In this document: piece after piece, positions 1 through 10,397 of the stretch
Layout of the letters: every line of letters starts with the position of its first letter
Position numbering within the stretch: the first letter of the stretch is position 1
Assembly: GCA_021234155.1 (NCBI GenBank)
Contig: JAJEKV010000130.1
Location: 1,097,962 to 1,161,961 of the forward strand
Direction of reading: 5' to 3'
Length of the DNA: 64,000 nucleotides
Source of the DNA: Isoetes taiwanensis
Lineage: Eukaryota > Streptophyta > Lycopodiopsida > Isoetales > Isoetaceae
Position numbers and translations under genes: made by a program
Notes under the pieces: model-generated
Database searches by the model: none
What the model was told of the DNA's origin: nothing
What the model saw: only the letters and a program-made list of their open reading frames with translations

Positions 1-1295
1 TAGTCGCCGCACTCTTCATCCAGCATTTCCGGCGCCATGTATTCCACTGTGCCTCTTAGTGTAGTGTGCCCACTTTGTGCAGTCTGGAATTTCTTAGAAG
101 TGCCAAAATCTGTAACTTTGATCCGTAAATTGTTCTCCTTAACCAGCACATTTTGGGGCTTTAGATCTCTATGAATAATCCCATTGGTATGCAGGTGCTT
201 CAGTCCTTTTGCGAGCTGAAGCATTATATCCACGGATTCTGCCAGATCAAATGGAGGATGGGGTTCTCGTTTGATCTTCCTGGTGTCGATCAGAGTTTTG
301 AGATCAGTGTCCATGAGCTCTAAGACCAGGCAGCGTCTGCCATTTTCCTTTCTTACGTGGCCGAGGATCTGCACAATATGGGGAAAATCAGCTCTGAGAA
401 AACTATCAACCACTCCTTTTTCTTTCTCGAATTCAACTTCAGACTCAAATTCCTTAACTGCAACAGGTACTCCACACCACACTGCCTTTTGAACCATTCC
501 AAAAGTGCCTCTACCCAATAATGATAAACTCTTCACTTCGAGGTCCCCATAAGCGATATTGGCGTTACATGGCAGAGATTCACCGGATTCCGTCTGTTCT
601 TCTCCTTGTAACACTGCTACCAAGGCAGAAGCCACAGGCGACGGAATTTTTAGCAGGATCCTTGACCGAAAGCTATTATCCTCCAAAATCAATCTTAGCT
701 CTTGTAACATCACCTGTTTATCATGCTCACTAGCCCATCTCAGAGTCTCCTGCAGCATGCAACAATCCAACTCTGTTTTATTTCTCAGCCTTCTGATTAG
801 CGCTGCTTTAAAAGGCCCCTCCTCTTCGTCGAACTCTGCATCACTGATTAGAAAATTTATCATCTGTGAGTACCTTCTAACATTCTCGACTATCTCGCTA
901 AATTCGGCAGCTCCGCCGAAAATAACAGGGGCTAGTTTGGGCCATTCCTGCTTTACACAGAGCTCCACAAGCTGAAGGCCATGGTTTAGAACTCCAAATA
1001 ACTCTCTTCCAACGGCAACAGCATTGGCAGCTCTAGTTTCTTCACGAAACACTCCGTTCCACCATAGCTCCACAGTGTGTGCTGTTAAATCTGCTAGAGA
1101 TGATATTGCAAAGCACTGGTTGCCATGCAAAATGTTGCTGCTGCTGCTCGGGCGTAGAAGTTTGTGGAATTTTGGTGGAAGAGCAATTAAATCAGATGCC
1201 CAAGTAGCAATTACGCTGCCTTCTCCTTTCTCCATAGCTAGCTCTAGTGCTAAGACCAGGAGCTCTTTGGTCTCCTTTCTTATTTTATCTACCAT
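1..1295 (-). CDS. Protein kinase with N-terminal helical domain (3' end outside window)
   Basis: The minus strand is open from an ATG at 1295 to the window edge, about 430 residues without a stop or obvious intron. Residues 1-245 form a helix-rich, kinase-unrelated domain beginning MVDKIRKETKELLVLALELA. A protein kinase domain follows. All key elements are visible: glycine loop GRGTFGMV (about 260), VAVKEF lysine (about 280), catalytic loop HRDLKPQN (about 374), DFG (about 395) and MAPEML (about 419). It should therefore be catalytically competent and act as a Ser/Thr or dual-specificity kinase. No signal peptide or membrane segment is seen, so it is probably cytoplasmic. A helical N-terminal domain plus kinase is also the layout of plant MLKL-like and other helical-domain kinases, but I cannot place it in a named subfamily. 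The start is supported by a second copy of the same first exon at 4056. The C-lobe beyond APE is outside the window. Confidence 0.88.
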   Translation of the reverse strand, partial: MVDKIRKETKELLVLALELAMEKGEGSVIATWASDLIALPPKFHKLLRPSSSSNILHGNQCFAISSLADLTAHTVELWWNGVFREETRAANAVAVGRELFGVLNHGLQLVELCVKQEWPKLAPVIFGGAAEFSEIVENVRRYSQMINFLISDAEFDEEEGPFKAALIRRLRNKTELDCCMLQETLRWASEHDKQVMLQELRLILEDNSFRSRILLKIPSPVASALVAVLQGEEQTESGESLPCNANIAYGDLEVKSLSLLGRGTFGMVQKAVWCGVPVAVKEFESEVEFEKEKGVVDSFLRADFPHIVQILGHVRKENGRRCLVLELMDTDLKTLIDTRKIKREPHPPFDLAESVDIMLQLAKGLKHLHTNGIIHRDLKPQNVLVKENNLRIKVTDFGTSKKFQTAQSGHTTLRGTVEYMAPEMLDEECGD

Positions 1296-1636
1296 TATTA
1301 ATAGCAACTCACTGACCTTTAAAATGACTAAGATACTTACACGTCGTGAAAATGCAAAATTGGTCCAAGATTATTGTCCTTCAAAAAGAAATATCAGAAA
1401 TATTTTGATCATGCTATGTTTCCACAAAACCATATCTTATTGAGTCGTGAAAAGCATTGTTGCTCATATCCCAGCAGTGGAGGGCCGTTTTCCGTTGTAA
1501 AATATTTCCACTTGGATAAGTTATTAACAAGTTGACCTTCATGCAATTTTTCCATGCAATTTTTCACCTTCACCAAAAACCTTTAGAGATTAATAGTTAC
1601 AATGCCCAGCATTGCTGGGAATAAGTTGGGGGGACC
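1126..1636. repeat. Duplicated segment, copy 1 (first exon and upstream flank of the kinase)
   Basis: This stretch is colinear and highly similar to 3867-4379, in the same orientation. It contains the first 60 or so codons of the kinase, about 300 bp of upstream flank (its presumed promoter and 5' UTR), and a decayed Helitron-like terminal hairpin at 1603-1619. Differences from copy 2 include a missing 27-bp in-frame segment after MVDKIR, an extra TTA just upstream of the ATG, and several substitutions. Similarity stops at the string of G at about 1636, exactly where a CACTA element begins in copy 2. Confidence 0.85.
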
Positions 1637-3866
1637 TGTAAGTTGGGTCTGTTGCCTTTCTTAGCATTGCCTTTTTTAGTTCATAATCGAAGAAAGTGGA
1701 AATAGAAATATTGAATTGTACACATGCCATTTACAATGTTGGGTAGATATTCTAACATTGCAATCACATATTGTAACATCTAAGTCACATTGATGTGTGT
1801 TAAATGAAACAGAAGAATTTAGATACTAAAAATTGGACAAATACGTTGGCTACAAACTTGACAAATTCGCTACGAACTTGACAAATTCACTAGCTAAGTT
1901 AAGCTTAGAAAGGCTACATTTACATATTACATAACCGAACAAATTTGTTGTCCAAGTTAAATATAGAAAGGTTGCACAATATCCAAACAAAGCATAAGTC
2001 ATCTTCTCCATTGTCTAAAACATATTTTAATAGCAAATTGTGACTTGAATGAAGGCTTTATTAAATTTATGACAAATTAATCGTAAAATGTCCTCCTTGC
2101 TTGAACCTTAACAAATTTTATAGATATCTTTTGCTCCCAAAACATAAGAGCCAAAGCTCAATTGTAGAACATGCTTGAATGCTCCATGCTGAATTAACTC
2201 AGGGTAAAAGCAATATTTTGTTCAATGTTTTGTATACTTGGATAATCCTCTGATAAAAAAATGAACTTGTACATTTGTTTTGTGTTCTTTTATAACTGCT
2301 ATGGTCCAGCTTCTGTAACTTGTAACTGACTGTTGCAAAATCTTTCACTATTCTTTCCATCAAACTTGCAACGTTTTAAGACTTTGAATGTTTGCATAAC
2401 CCTCAGAACTTTCACATTATTTTTTGTCCTAAGCGAAATCCATCTGGAATCTCCGCATAGTCCACTACTGTGCATAGTCCATTAAACCCATGGTAACATT
2501 AGTAACATAAAACAATCAAAAGAAGTTGAGGCGCTGGCAATTAGCAAAAGATAACTGTAGCATGTGCGCGGATGGTGAAGAAACATGCAGGAAGTTAGAT
2601 GGACCTCTACTCAGAGGGGAAACTGGATTGTGCGCCCAGGTGATTGCAAGCAATTCTTCATCATAAGAAAGCTCAAGAGGCCCAGAAGCTGCAGGGATAT
2701 CGCTGTCCTATACAGCAAGAAAATAACAGACTTAAGTATGGGTTGCGCTTTCTAGTAGTGTTGTTCATTATCAGACTGCATAAATCACCAAGACAAAAGC
2801 ATTAAGACAAAAGCATTAAGACAACATGTGAAGTGGAAAAAGAACCCCTGAACATTGTGGCAAGCAGTTGTAGCATGCATGCATCTAGTCATTTGTTATT
2901 CCGCTAGAAGAGCTTTATTAGAGAAGACATAGTGGATAATCCAAAGTGGATAATCTTGTGGTCTATGGATTTCTAATGGTGAGGATTCGTAAAAGGAACA
3001 GAGGCACATCATGATCCAGAACATATTGAGCTATGCCATTGCATTTACAAACATTTCAATATGCTTGAAAATATCCACAGAAAAGAAAATAGTGCATAGT
3101 GAAGCATGTCACCTTTTATAAAAAAGAGTGTCGCTAGGCCTTGTTCAAATCGCTTGCTGGCCTTCTTCAGCAAGTCATGACCACATGATTCAGTTCCTGC
3201 AAATAGCAAGAGAAAAGTGGATCAATTCTAAACCTCTGCCAACATCTGTAAAAAGACTTTCCAGACAGGCATTTGTTTAAAGCAAGAGGTTTTGTCTCAT
3301 TTGATTATAGCCATGTTCAACTAAGGCGGTAAACTTTGTATGTAGATGAGCTGAAAACCAATATATAGATTTCAGGACCCGCAAAAGCTTCTGTGAAGAT
3401 TCATTCCTCGTGCTATTTCTCTCCACCTTTTTACATAAAGAATATTAGCTAGCTCAATATCATTCTTAGTAAGAAATAAACAAATTACTTGAAGGTTAAA
3501 ACTCTAAATTGTCCTCACATCATGATAACATGTGAAGCCCAGAAATAAGAGAAGCTGCTTATCTCCCTGACATAATAGCTTGGTTTTGTGGAGACGACAA
3601 ATAGACAAATCTCATACATCAAAAAAATAAATGAACGTTGCTTATCGACTTATCCAGCACAATTGCATTATCCTCTGCTCCAGCTGCTATACCTTTGGGT
3701 TGGCATCAAATTTACCCCTGACAACTTTGAAGGCGTCAACTGCTGGCAATATTACCCCATGCAACCCATCCAAACTTTGTACTACTTGAATTATGCAGTT
3801 ATAAAGTACATGACAAACCATCCAATTGAAAGTTGATGAATAAAAAGGAATAGTAAAATAGTACAT
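1637..3866. other. AT-rich intergenic sequence, no gene seen
   Basis: No ORF with protein-like composition was found on either strand. The stretch separates the two duplicated segments. It could be Helitron interior left from copy 1, or ordinary spacer. I recognise no RNA gene or terminal repeat in it. Confidence 0.5.
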
Positions 3867-4056
3867 GCAAAATGTTGCTGTTGCTGCTCGGGCGTAGAAG
3901 TTTGTGGAATTTAGGAGCAATTAAATCAGATGCCCAAGGAGCAATTACGCTACCTTCTCCTCTCTCCATAGCTAGCTCTAGTACTAAGACCAGGAGCTCT
4001 TTGGTCTCCTTTAAGCATTGCTCTTCCAGCTTTGTTGTTCTTATTTTATCTACCAT
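3799..4056 (-). pseudogene. Partial duplicate of the kinase first exon
   Basis: The ATG at 4056 opens MVDKIRTTKLEEQCLKETKE, which continues like the intact kinase (ELLVLVLELAMERGEGS to NSNILH). It has nine extra residues (TTKLEEQCL) not present in the copy at 1295. Similarity ends abruptly after NILH at about 3867, after which the frame runs 20-odd unrelated residues to a stop. The base sequence at the break is GCAT followed by GTACTATTTT, which resembles a plant 5' splice site. Two readings are possible: a truncated gene fragment, or a complete first exon whose intron starts here. No downstream kinase exon lies within 2.5 kb except the other copy. I favour a non-functional fragment. Confidence 0.7.
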
Positions 4057-4379
4057 TAATAGCAACTCACTGACCTTTAAAATGACTAAGATACTTACAC
4101 GTCATGAGAATGCAAACTTGGTCCAAGATTTTCATTGTCCTTCAAAAAGAAATATCAGAAATATTTTGATCATGCTATGTTTCACAAAACCATATCTTAC
4201 TGAGCCATGAAAAGCATTGTTGCTCATATCTCAGCAGTGGAGGGCCGTTTTCCGTTGTAAAATATTTCCACTTGAATAAGTTATTAACAAGTAGACCTTC
4301 ATGCAATTTTTCAACTTCACCAAAAACCTTTAGAGATTACTAGTTACAATGCCCAGCGTTGCTGGGCACAAGTTGGGGG
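3867..4379. repeat. Duplicated segment, copy 2
   Basis: Matches 1126-1636 across exon, upstream flank and Helitron hairpin. The left boundary is the ATGCAAAATG shared by both copies; the right boundary is the CACTA insertion point. The shared flank includes the CATGCTATGTTT and GTGGAGGGCCGTTTTCC words in both copies, so promoter as well as exon was duplicated. Confidence 0.85.
4340..4379 (-). mobile_element. Helitron 3' terminus
   Basis: On the minus strand this reads CCAACTTG, then a perfect 8-bp stem TGCCCAGC / GCTGGGCA with a 3-base loop (4350-4368), then TTGTAA and CTAG (4340-4343) followed by T. A short hairpin 6-12 nt before a CTRR end inserted between A and T is the known hallmark of Helitron 3' ends. 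The plus strand shows A before CTAG, as expected. The element body would extend to higher coordinates. The matching TC 5' end was not found, and no Rep/helicase ORF is visible. A degenerate relative lies at 1594-1620. Confidence 0.65.
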
Positions 4380-4400
4380 CACTACAAGGGCTAATGGGGG

Positions 4401-4684
4401 TTTGTAACGGATTGAAATGTAACGCATATTAATTTGTAAAGCAATTTTAGATTTGTCACACGTGATAGAAAACATTGTATTTTGTAACGGGTGGCACACC
4501 ATGTATACTTGTAACGTGCTACTAAAATTTGTATAGACTTGTTTGTAACATGTGGCAAATAGTAAATTGTGTAACGAGTTACAACTTAAATCTGTAACGT
4601 GTGACAAGCATTAAAGTTTGTAGCACATTACAAGTCTCATTTGTAACGTGTGACAAATATTACTATTTTGTAACATGTTACAAA
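4401..4684. repeat. CACTA subterminal repeats (TGTAACGTGTGACAA family)
   Basis: Copies begin near 4401, 4481, 4508, 4541, 4567, 4591, 4618, 4640 and 4667; an inverted copy lies near 4451. The consensus is close to TTTGTAACGTGTGACAAA. The copy at 4667-4684 (TTTGTAACATGTTACAAA) is a perfect 18-bp palindrome. In En/Spm elements, arrays of short subterminal motifs bind an element-encoded protein; the same role is inferred here. Confidence 0.7.
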
Positions 4685-4790
4685 GATTTTTAGTAAATAT
4701 AGACGTTGGAAACTTGCTATTTGAGTTCTTCTAGGCACCCATTTGAGTTCTTCTAGGCGCTTGAGGCATTGAGCTTCCCTCTTAGGCGCC

Positions 4791-5072
4791 ATGGATGATT
4801 TATTTGCAGATTTGGCTGCAACCACTAGGAGAAGAAGATTGAAAGAGCTTGTTGACGCAGGTATGCTAGATTATAGTGCAATATCACGAGCTTCTAGAGG
4901 ACATTGTGCTGATGAGTTTGAAGTATGTTGATGTGCATCTTGTGTGGGCCAACATAATCGATTGCCTATGACGATTGAGAGACATCTTAAGTCATTTGGT
5001 ACCTATTGGAAAGCTTCTGAGAACTTTTGTAGTCGTTTTGGTATATCTTACAATTCGGCTCCACCAGAGGGA
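4791..5072 (+). pseudogene. CACTA-associated ORF, N-terminal part, interrupted by TGA
   Basis: The ATG at 4791 gives MDDLFADLAATTRRRRLKEL and reads 46 codons to a TGA at 4929-4931. The same frame then continues with CASCVGQHNRLPMTIERHL and a Y-W segment to about 5072, where AG|GTTAAT could be a splice donor. The Cys-x2-Cys plus ERHL plus YW arrangement is reminiscent of the transposase-associated zinc-finger-like domain at the start of CACTA proteins, but the match is weak. Its position just inside CACTA subterminal repeats supports a transposon origin. The in-frame stop makes it a pseudogene unless read through. Confidence 0.45.
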
Positions 5073-5114
5073 CAGGTTAATAATCCCCCCTTATTTGGTT
5101 TATTGGCTAGTTAG

Positions 5115-5207
5115 TCTATCTATCTATCTATCCATCCATCCATCCATCCATCCATCCATCCATCCATCCATCCATCCATCCATCCATCTATCTATCTATC
5201 TATCTAT
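5115..5207. repeat. Compound (CTAT)n(CCAT)n(CTAT)n microsatellite
   Basis: About 93 bp of tetranucleotide repeats: four CTAT units, some fifteen CCAT units, then five CTAT units. It lies inside the CACTA remnant, probably in a former intron. Confidence 0.95.
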
Positions 5208-5301
5208 TATACATCAACCATTAGAATATGCACATTACTTCTTATTTGTATCATAAAATACATCTATTGGTATTCTAACAGACTTTAACAAAACAAGCTA
5301 C

Positions 5302-5760
5302 AATTAATTTTTCGAGGAGAGTTTGGAGGCACATAGAGGTTGATGATGAGATGGATTCTGCACAGAGTAGTTCTCGTTATAGGACCCACAAGAAGTTGCA
5401 TATGGATGTTATTAGTGGAAGTAGAAACTATGCTATAGGTTGTGATATACCCGATCTAGTTATGCCTCATGAGATTGAGAAATTAATAAGGCATGTTGAC
5501 CGCACAAAAGATTGGGTCTGTTTATTGGTCCATTACCGAGTTTAGGTGAGGAATTCAGTTATTGGGGTTGTCGATATATAATAAAACAGTCAACGATCCC
5601 AAGTGCATGAAGAGGGTTATTCATTGCCCAAGATGTTCAAGTTCGCTTTGGTACAGTTATTCCTTTGATGATCTATGGAGGCCCAGAATATAATGCATTA
5701 GAGTGGGAGGCCTTAACTTATTATTCTTTCCGCAAGATGGTTTATGGCTGCAATAGCAAT
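5302..5760 (+). pseudogene. Transposon ORF debris (unidentified)
   Basis: Open frames coding FSRRVWRHIEVDDEMDSAQ and, to a stop at 5545, SGSRNYAIGCDIPDLVMPHE are followed after a frameshift by FGTVIPLMIYGGPEYNALEW near 5645-5720. Composition is protein-like, and the position between the CACTA start and the LINE suggests a second exon of the CACTA protein. I recognise no domain. The breaks show it is not functional. Confidence 0.3.
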
Positions 5761-6789
5761 GCATGCACCATGGTTGTACCATAGCGAGGATAAGAGAACC
5801 TTCATCGATGGTCGGGTTGAAGAACATGGCAATATAGCAGGGTTGATAAATAGTTGTGGTAGTAATAAAAATCAATCAATTCTATATTTGAGGAAAGAAG
5901 TAATGATCGTGAGGAGTTCATGGGGGCAAAAATGAGTGCTTCTCTCTTGCACCTCGGGATCCTGCACGAACTCGTGGTTGAACCAGTTCTTGTTTATCTA
6001 GAATGACCAACAAAAAGATCATTAATTCAGCAGAAGAGATGCTAATCTAGAAGTCACCCAACCCTGATGGATGAGGCTTTGCTCGAAGCTATTCTTCCCC
6101 AAAGGATTTTGTGATTCCCCCCCAAGGACATGAGAGAACCATTCAAGCAATTGATAATCTTATAGTTTTAACAAGGGATAATCATTCTAGAATAGGCTTT
6201 TGTAGGGTAGATCTTGAATTTTTTAATAGGTATTTTCTTAGCATCCTCCGCTTCAACAGAATTGGCTCTCTCAGGGTCACTACGCACAACTTTCAACCTT
6301 ATTTGGCTCTAGGCAACAGTTTCGAGAGAAATCTTTTCCTCCTTGAAGTCTCAACAGAATTCGAGGTGGAACCGATTTATCACTGGGCAAGATTCTTCAA
6401 TCTTCAGCCAGCAGAAGTCTTCTCGGATCTTGGGATTGTTTTGGAGGTTTGGGGTGGTGAATTGATCTTGTCATCCTTGTCCTTCTTACTTCCTGTTTTT
6501 TCTAGTTTAACCATTTGGCTTCCTTCCTGATGATTGATGGGACCCTTCTCCCCTGTTAGATCTCTGCAGTCGGTTCAGGGGTACGGGCAGTCAGTCTTGA
6601 TTAGAATAGCAGCTTTTCCTCTTTTTTCTTCATGATTTCTTTTCCCCTATCTTTTTTTCCCTTTATAGAAAATTAAAAGTTAATCCGGACCCCTTTCGCC
6701 TTTCTTTCTTTCAATTTCCTTCGGTTCTTTGCTCCGTTTTCCTGTTTTTTCTAGTTCTCTCTATTGAATCCGTGACCCTTCCCTGTACC

Positions 6790-8744
6790 ATGAAATCTAA
6801 GGGGACAACCAGCAAACTGGCAGTCGGAGGACCGTCGTCCTCCTCCAGAAGGGAACCTTATGAGTACAAAGACACCGACCCCCTCCTCGTCATTCAAAGC
6901 TGGGATCAAATCTTTGTTTTGGACGACAAAAGGACCCGGCCTGGATCAAGATGAAGGAGTTAAAGGCTGCTTTCGATATAATAAGGGAGCAGCAAGAGGC
7001 CGCTGCAAATTGCATGGGGGTGCAGAAGGAAGAACAGATCTTGGTGTGCAAATTGGAGATCCAAAGGATCGAGAACCAATATAAGGAGGAGAAAGCCAGT
7101 GACAGAGACCTGGTTTGGCAAATGCTATAGAAAATCCAAGAAATGGATATCCTTCTCTATCAGCTTTTAGGGTGAAAACCGGACACTCAAAGGAAGATTG
7201 CTGCAACCTCAAAAATCAGATATTTAGGAGGTCCATGATTGAAATGTTGCAGGCGGCTAAGACTTTAGCAGAGGAGCTTGAAGACCTCGGGTGGAAATCT
7301 AAAGCTTCCTTTCATCTGGTTAGAATTTGAGAGGAAGCAGATGATTATGTGATTGAAAATTTTCGGAAAGGCTTCAAAAATAGGCTTCCCCCTTTTGCCG
7401 TTGAGACCCTCAAGGAAGTAGAGATGGATTATAAAACTTACCAACTCCCTCTCGAAGCTCCTACTAAATGCAAAATCGATGACAGTAATGGTTACTTCCA
7501 TCCTACCGACTGCATGAATTGTGACTGCCAAAACTGTACCAGCATCAAAGAGAAGAACATGGACAAAAATAAAACAAAGGTTTCTAAGCAAGTACTCAAG
7601 TCTTCTGTTCCGATCATGGGCAAGTACGACAAGATCAATGGTAACTCTTACAAAAATGCCTTGCTCAATTCTTTGTGTTCTAATAATGCTGCCTCTGATT
7701 CTATGAAAACTGAAGTTAATAATGGAGGTGAAGCAGATTTTTTGGACCTCAGTGCTATTATAGATAATTCTGCTATTCTTAGAAATACTGATCATGGCAT
7801 TCTCGTTCATTTCCCTCAAAAGTGCCCCTCCTTAAGTGTTGTGAAGCATTGGGTGACCAAAACTCAGTTGATCCCCATCCTCTTCATCCTTAAGTTAGAT
7901 AGTAAAATTTTCCAGATCATTTGCAGAGAGGAAAGGAGCGTCCTTGTGATCTTAACCAAGAAAATATCCCTCATTTCGGGGCACCCTGTGTACATCATGC
8001 AATGGGACCCTTCTTACATTCCAAGTGACTTTTCTTCGATCTCTACTACCACCTGGATTTCTAGCTCCAATCTTCCTATGGGCTGCTGGACTGCTTCTCA
8101 TCTCAAAGCCATAGCCAGCAGTTTGGGTGAGATTATCCAAATTTCCATACCCCAAACTAAACTTCCCATTTGTCTGCATTCAAAAGAAAATTTTCTCCAC
8201 CTGGAAAGATAAAATCCCTTGCAAAATTCCTAATCGGGGCATTTTTAATCTTAACATCTCTTATTCCAAGCTTCCTTTGGCTAAAGCCCCGTCGGCTCCT
8301 CCCAAGAAAAACACATGAGGTAAGGAAGTACCAGTGCACAGGGATTTGGAGAAACAGCAGTGCAAACGAGTTTGGAGACCCAAGGCCAAATATTTGGAAG
8401 AAAACCATAAGATCAAGGCTGATTGCAGCACCAGCAATTTGGATCTCCCTAAAAAGTTTATTTCTGATGAAGGTATTATTTTCCAATTTCCTTCTAAAGT
8501 TGTTATCAAGATCGATCCCATCACTATGAGCATTTCCACTTTGGATCTTGGCATTTTAAATGATAATTTTGGTCTTTATGAGGAATCCAGGAAGGAAGAC
8601 TCGGAGGATGACCTTGACTTTCAGGTCAACTACAAGTCCTCCTCTATAGAGGAAGGGGCTTGGTCTACCATCAACAATAGAAGAAAAAGAAGGAAGAAAA
8701 TGATGAAAGACAATCTCCTGGAACCTCCAAGAAGATGCCCAAGA
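6790..8744 (+). pseudogene. LINE ORF1 (RNA-binding/gag-like)
   Basis: The likely start is MKSKGTTSKLAVGGPSSSSR at 6790. A charged coiled-coil stretch (KELKAAFDIIREQQEAAANC and onward) follows in another frame at about 6950-7125. The 7349-8212 frame ends with PMGCWTASHLKAIASSLGEI, the signature segment of DUF4283 in plant LINE ORF1 proteins (usually written W...LKAIGNSLG). The 8334-8744 frame contains VWRPK and GAWSTINNRRKRR, typical of the C-terminus. ORF1 normally binds element RNA to form the retrotransposition particle. At least three frame changes and internal stops make this copy dead. Confidence 0.65.
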
Positions 8745-8756
8745 ATAATCCTACCT

Positions 8757-10397
8757 TCTACCAATGAATATAGATGGAATATCCAAGGAATCAATTCGAA
8801 TTACAAAAGAGATAGATTGAAGGTTTGCCTTATCTCTATGAATCTTGATTTTATTTTTTTTCAAGAGCATAAAATTCATGATGATAATATACATAGCTTA
8901 ATTAATTAAAGAGGTTATGCCTGCCAATTTCTAGCATTGGTCTCTTAAGGCTAACAATACTTCTGCTGGTATTACTATTGCTTGGAATAATAGACTCAAT
9001 TTTGAAGATATTCAGATGATAAATGACAATAGTAGGAGATGGCAGATTATTCATGGAAGGATTGGAGATAAAAGACTTGCTTTTATAAATGTGTATGCTT
9101 ATCACCAGCCCTCTGAAAGAGCTAATCTCTGGAGTGTTATCAGCAGAAGTTTAGATAACATCCCTATGATGACTGCATTATAGCTGGTGAGTTTAATATA
9201 GTTACTCATAGCTACATGAAGAATATCAACTTTAAGTGCTTGAGTGGTAACGAGTTCTTGAGCTGGAGTTCCCTTTTATCTTCCCACCATCTCTCTTTAG
9301 CTAGAGTTGCCCTCATTCTTATAGTTGGAATGATCACAGAGATCAGCCTGTGTGCTGTCTCCATGATAGGTTTTACCTCAGTGAGACCCTTTGGAATAAT
9401 AGTTCTAGGGTTACTAATCTCACTAATTACACTATCTCTGATCATTTTCCTCAGCTTATCAATATTTATGGCAATAGTGTCCAAAGGAAGAGGAATTCTT
9501 ATTTTAAATTCAATACTAATCTTCTTGAGCACAGTGATTTTTTGCCTAACCTTGAGCTGGTTATTTCTCAAGAGGAGAAGCCTTTAGGTAATAGTGGCTG
9601 GATGGATTGGTGGGTCAGAGTCTCTAAAAAGATTAAGACATGGCTGAAAGTGTGGGGTAAAGAAATCCACAGGAAAGAAACTGCTCACCTCCAAGATCTG
9701 AGAACTCAGCTCAGTTTTGTCCAACGACAGCAAAAGGAAGACAATAAAGAAAGAGAGGAGGCTAGAATTGCCAGAGGATGGAAGATTAAGGCAAAGGTGA
9801 AAGAACTCAAGGAAGATGAAAGAAGTAACTCTAAATATTTTTTCATTAAGGCCAAAGGCAGAATTAAGAAGAATCACATTTACAGCATTCTATGGGAAGG
9901 TAACAGCATTGAAAATGACACCCAATTGAAATGTGCTGCTAGAGATCATTTTTCCAGAATTATGGGAACTGAACAAGACATTAGCAAGGCTGATATTGAA
10001 AATTTTGTGCATATCCAGCAGAAAGTTACCAATGGTATGAATGAGACTTTATCTAGATCCTTTACCTTTGCTGAAATGTTCAAGGTTTTCGAGGAAATAG
10101 AGAATGATAAAACTCCAGGCCCTGATGGCCTTCCACCCGAATTTTTTGAGGAGTCTTGGGAACTTCTTGGTAAGGACATTGTTTCCTTGGCTAATGAATT
10201 CTTGTCCCTCAAACAATTGGACTGTAGGAATCAACACCAATTTGATTGCTCTCATCCCCAAGATTGAGCTCCCAACCACTTTCTCGGATTATAGACCCAT
10301 ATCTTTGACTAATGTGACAGGTTTTATAGCTGCAAGGCTCAAGCCCATTCTCGAAGAGGTCATAAGTAATACTCAAAGTGCTTATCCTATATTGTAA
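8757..10397 (+). pseudogene. LINE ORF2, endonuclease and first part of reverse transcriptase
   Basis: The endonuclease begins RWNIQGINSNYKRDRL and has the DFIFFQEH motif (catalytic Glu). INVYAYHQPSERANLW follows, then AGEFN where the family has GDFN, and TISDHFP with the catalytic SDH. The linker carries WLKVWGKEIHRKE-type helices. The RT follows with NDKTPGPDGLPPEFF and, after a frameshift at about 10220, INTNLIALIPK and SDYRPISLTN. It stops at SAYPI (about 10392), just where another sequence begins. The ORF normally nicks target DNA and reverse-transcribes element RNA. Frameshifts near 8909, 9180 and 9350, and the D-to-E change in GDFN, show decay. Confidence 0.8.

Larger units (their letters stand above)
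4380..5935 (+). mobile_element. CACTA (En/Spm-type) transposon, left end and interior remnant
   Basis: The sequence CACTACAAGGGC starts at 4380, immediately after the point where the two duplicated segments stop matching. CACTACAA-type ends are diagnostic of CACTA DNA transposons, and the upstream GGG (4377-4379) would be the 3-bp target duplication. Behind the terminus lie at least eight subterminal copies of a TGTAACGTGTGACAA motif, then broken ORFs. The matching right end (ending TTGTAGTG) was not found, so the right limit given is only where recognisable element-like coding debris stops. The copy looks truncated and inactive. Confidence 0.6.

Noticed and set aside
271-1443. Several plus-strand ORFs of 73-139 codons over the kinase
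   Set aside because: They are antisense shadows of the uninterrupted minus-strand kinase frame, which has all catalytic motifs.
6111-6530. 139-codon plus-strand ORF before the LINE
   Set aside because: No domain; it lies in the likely LINE 5' UTR and its composition is not convincing.
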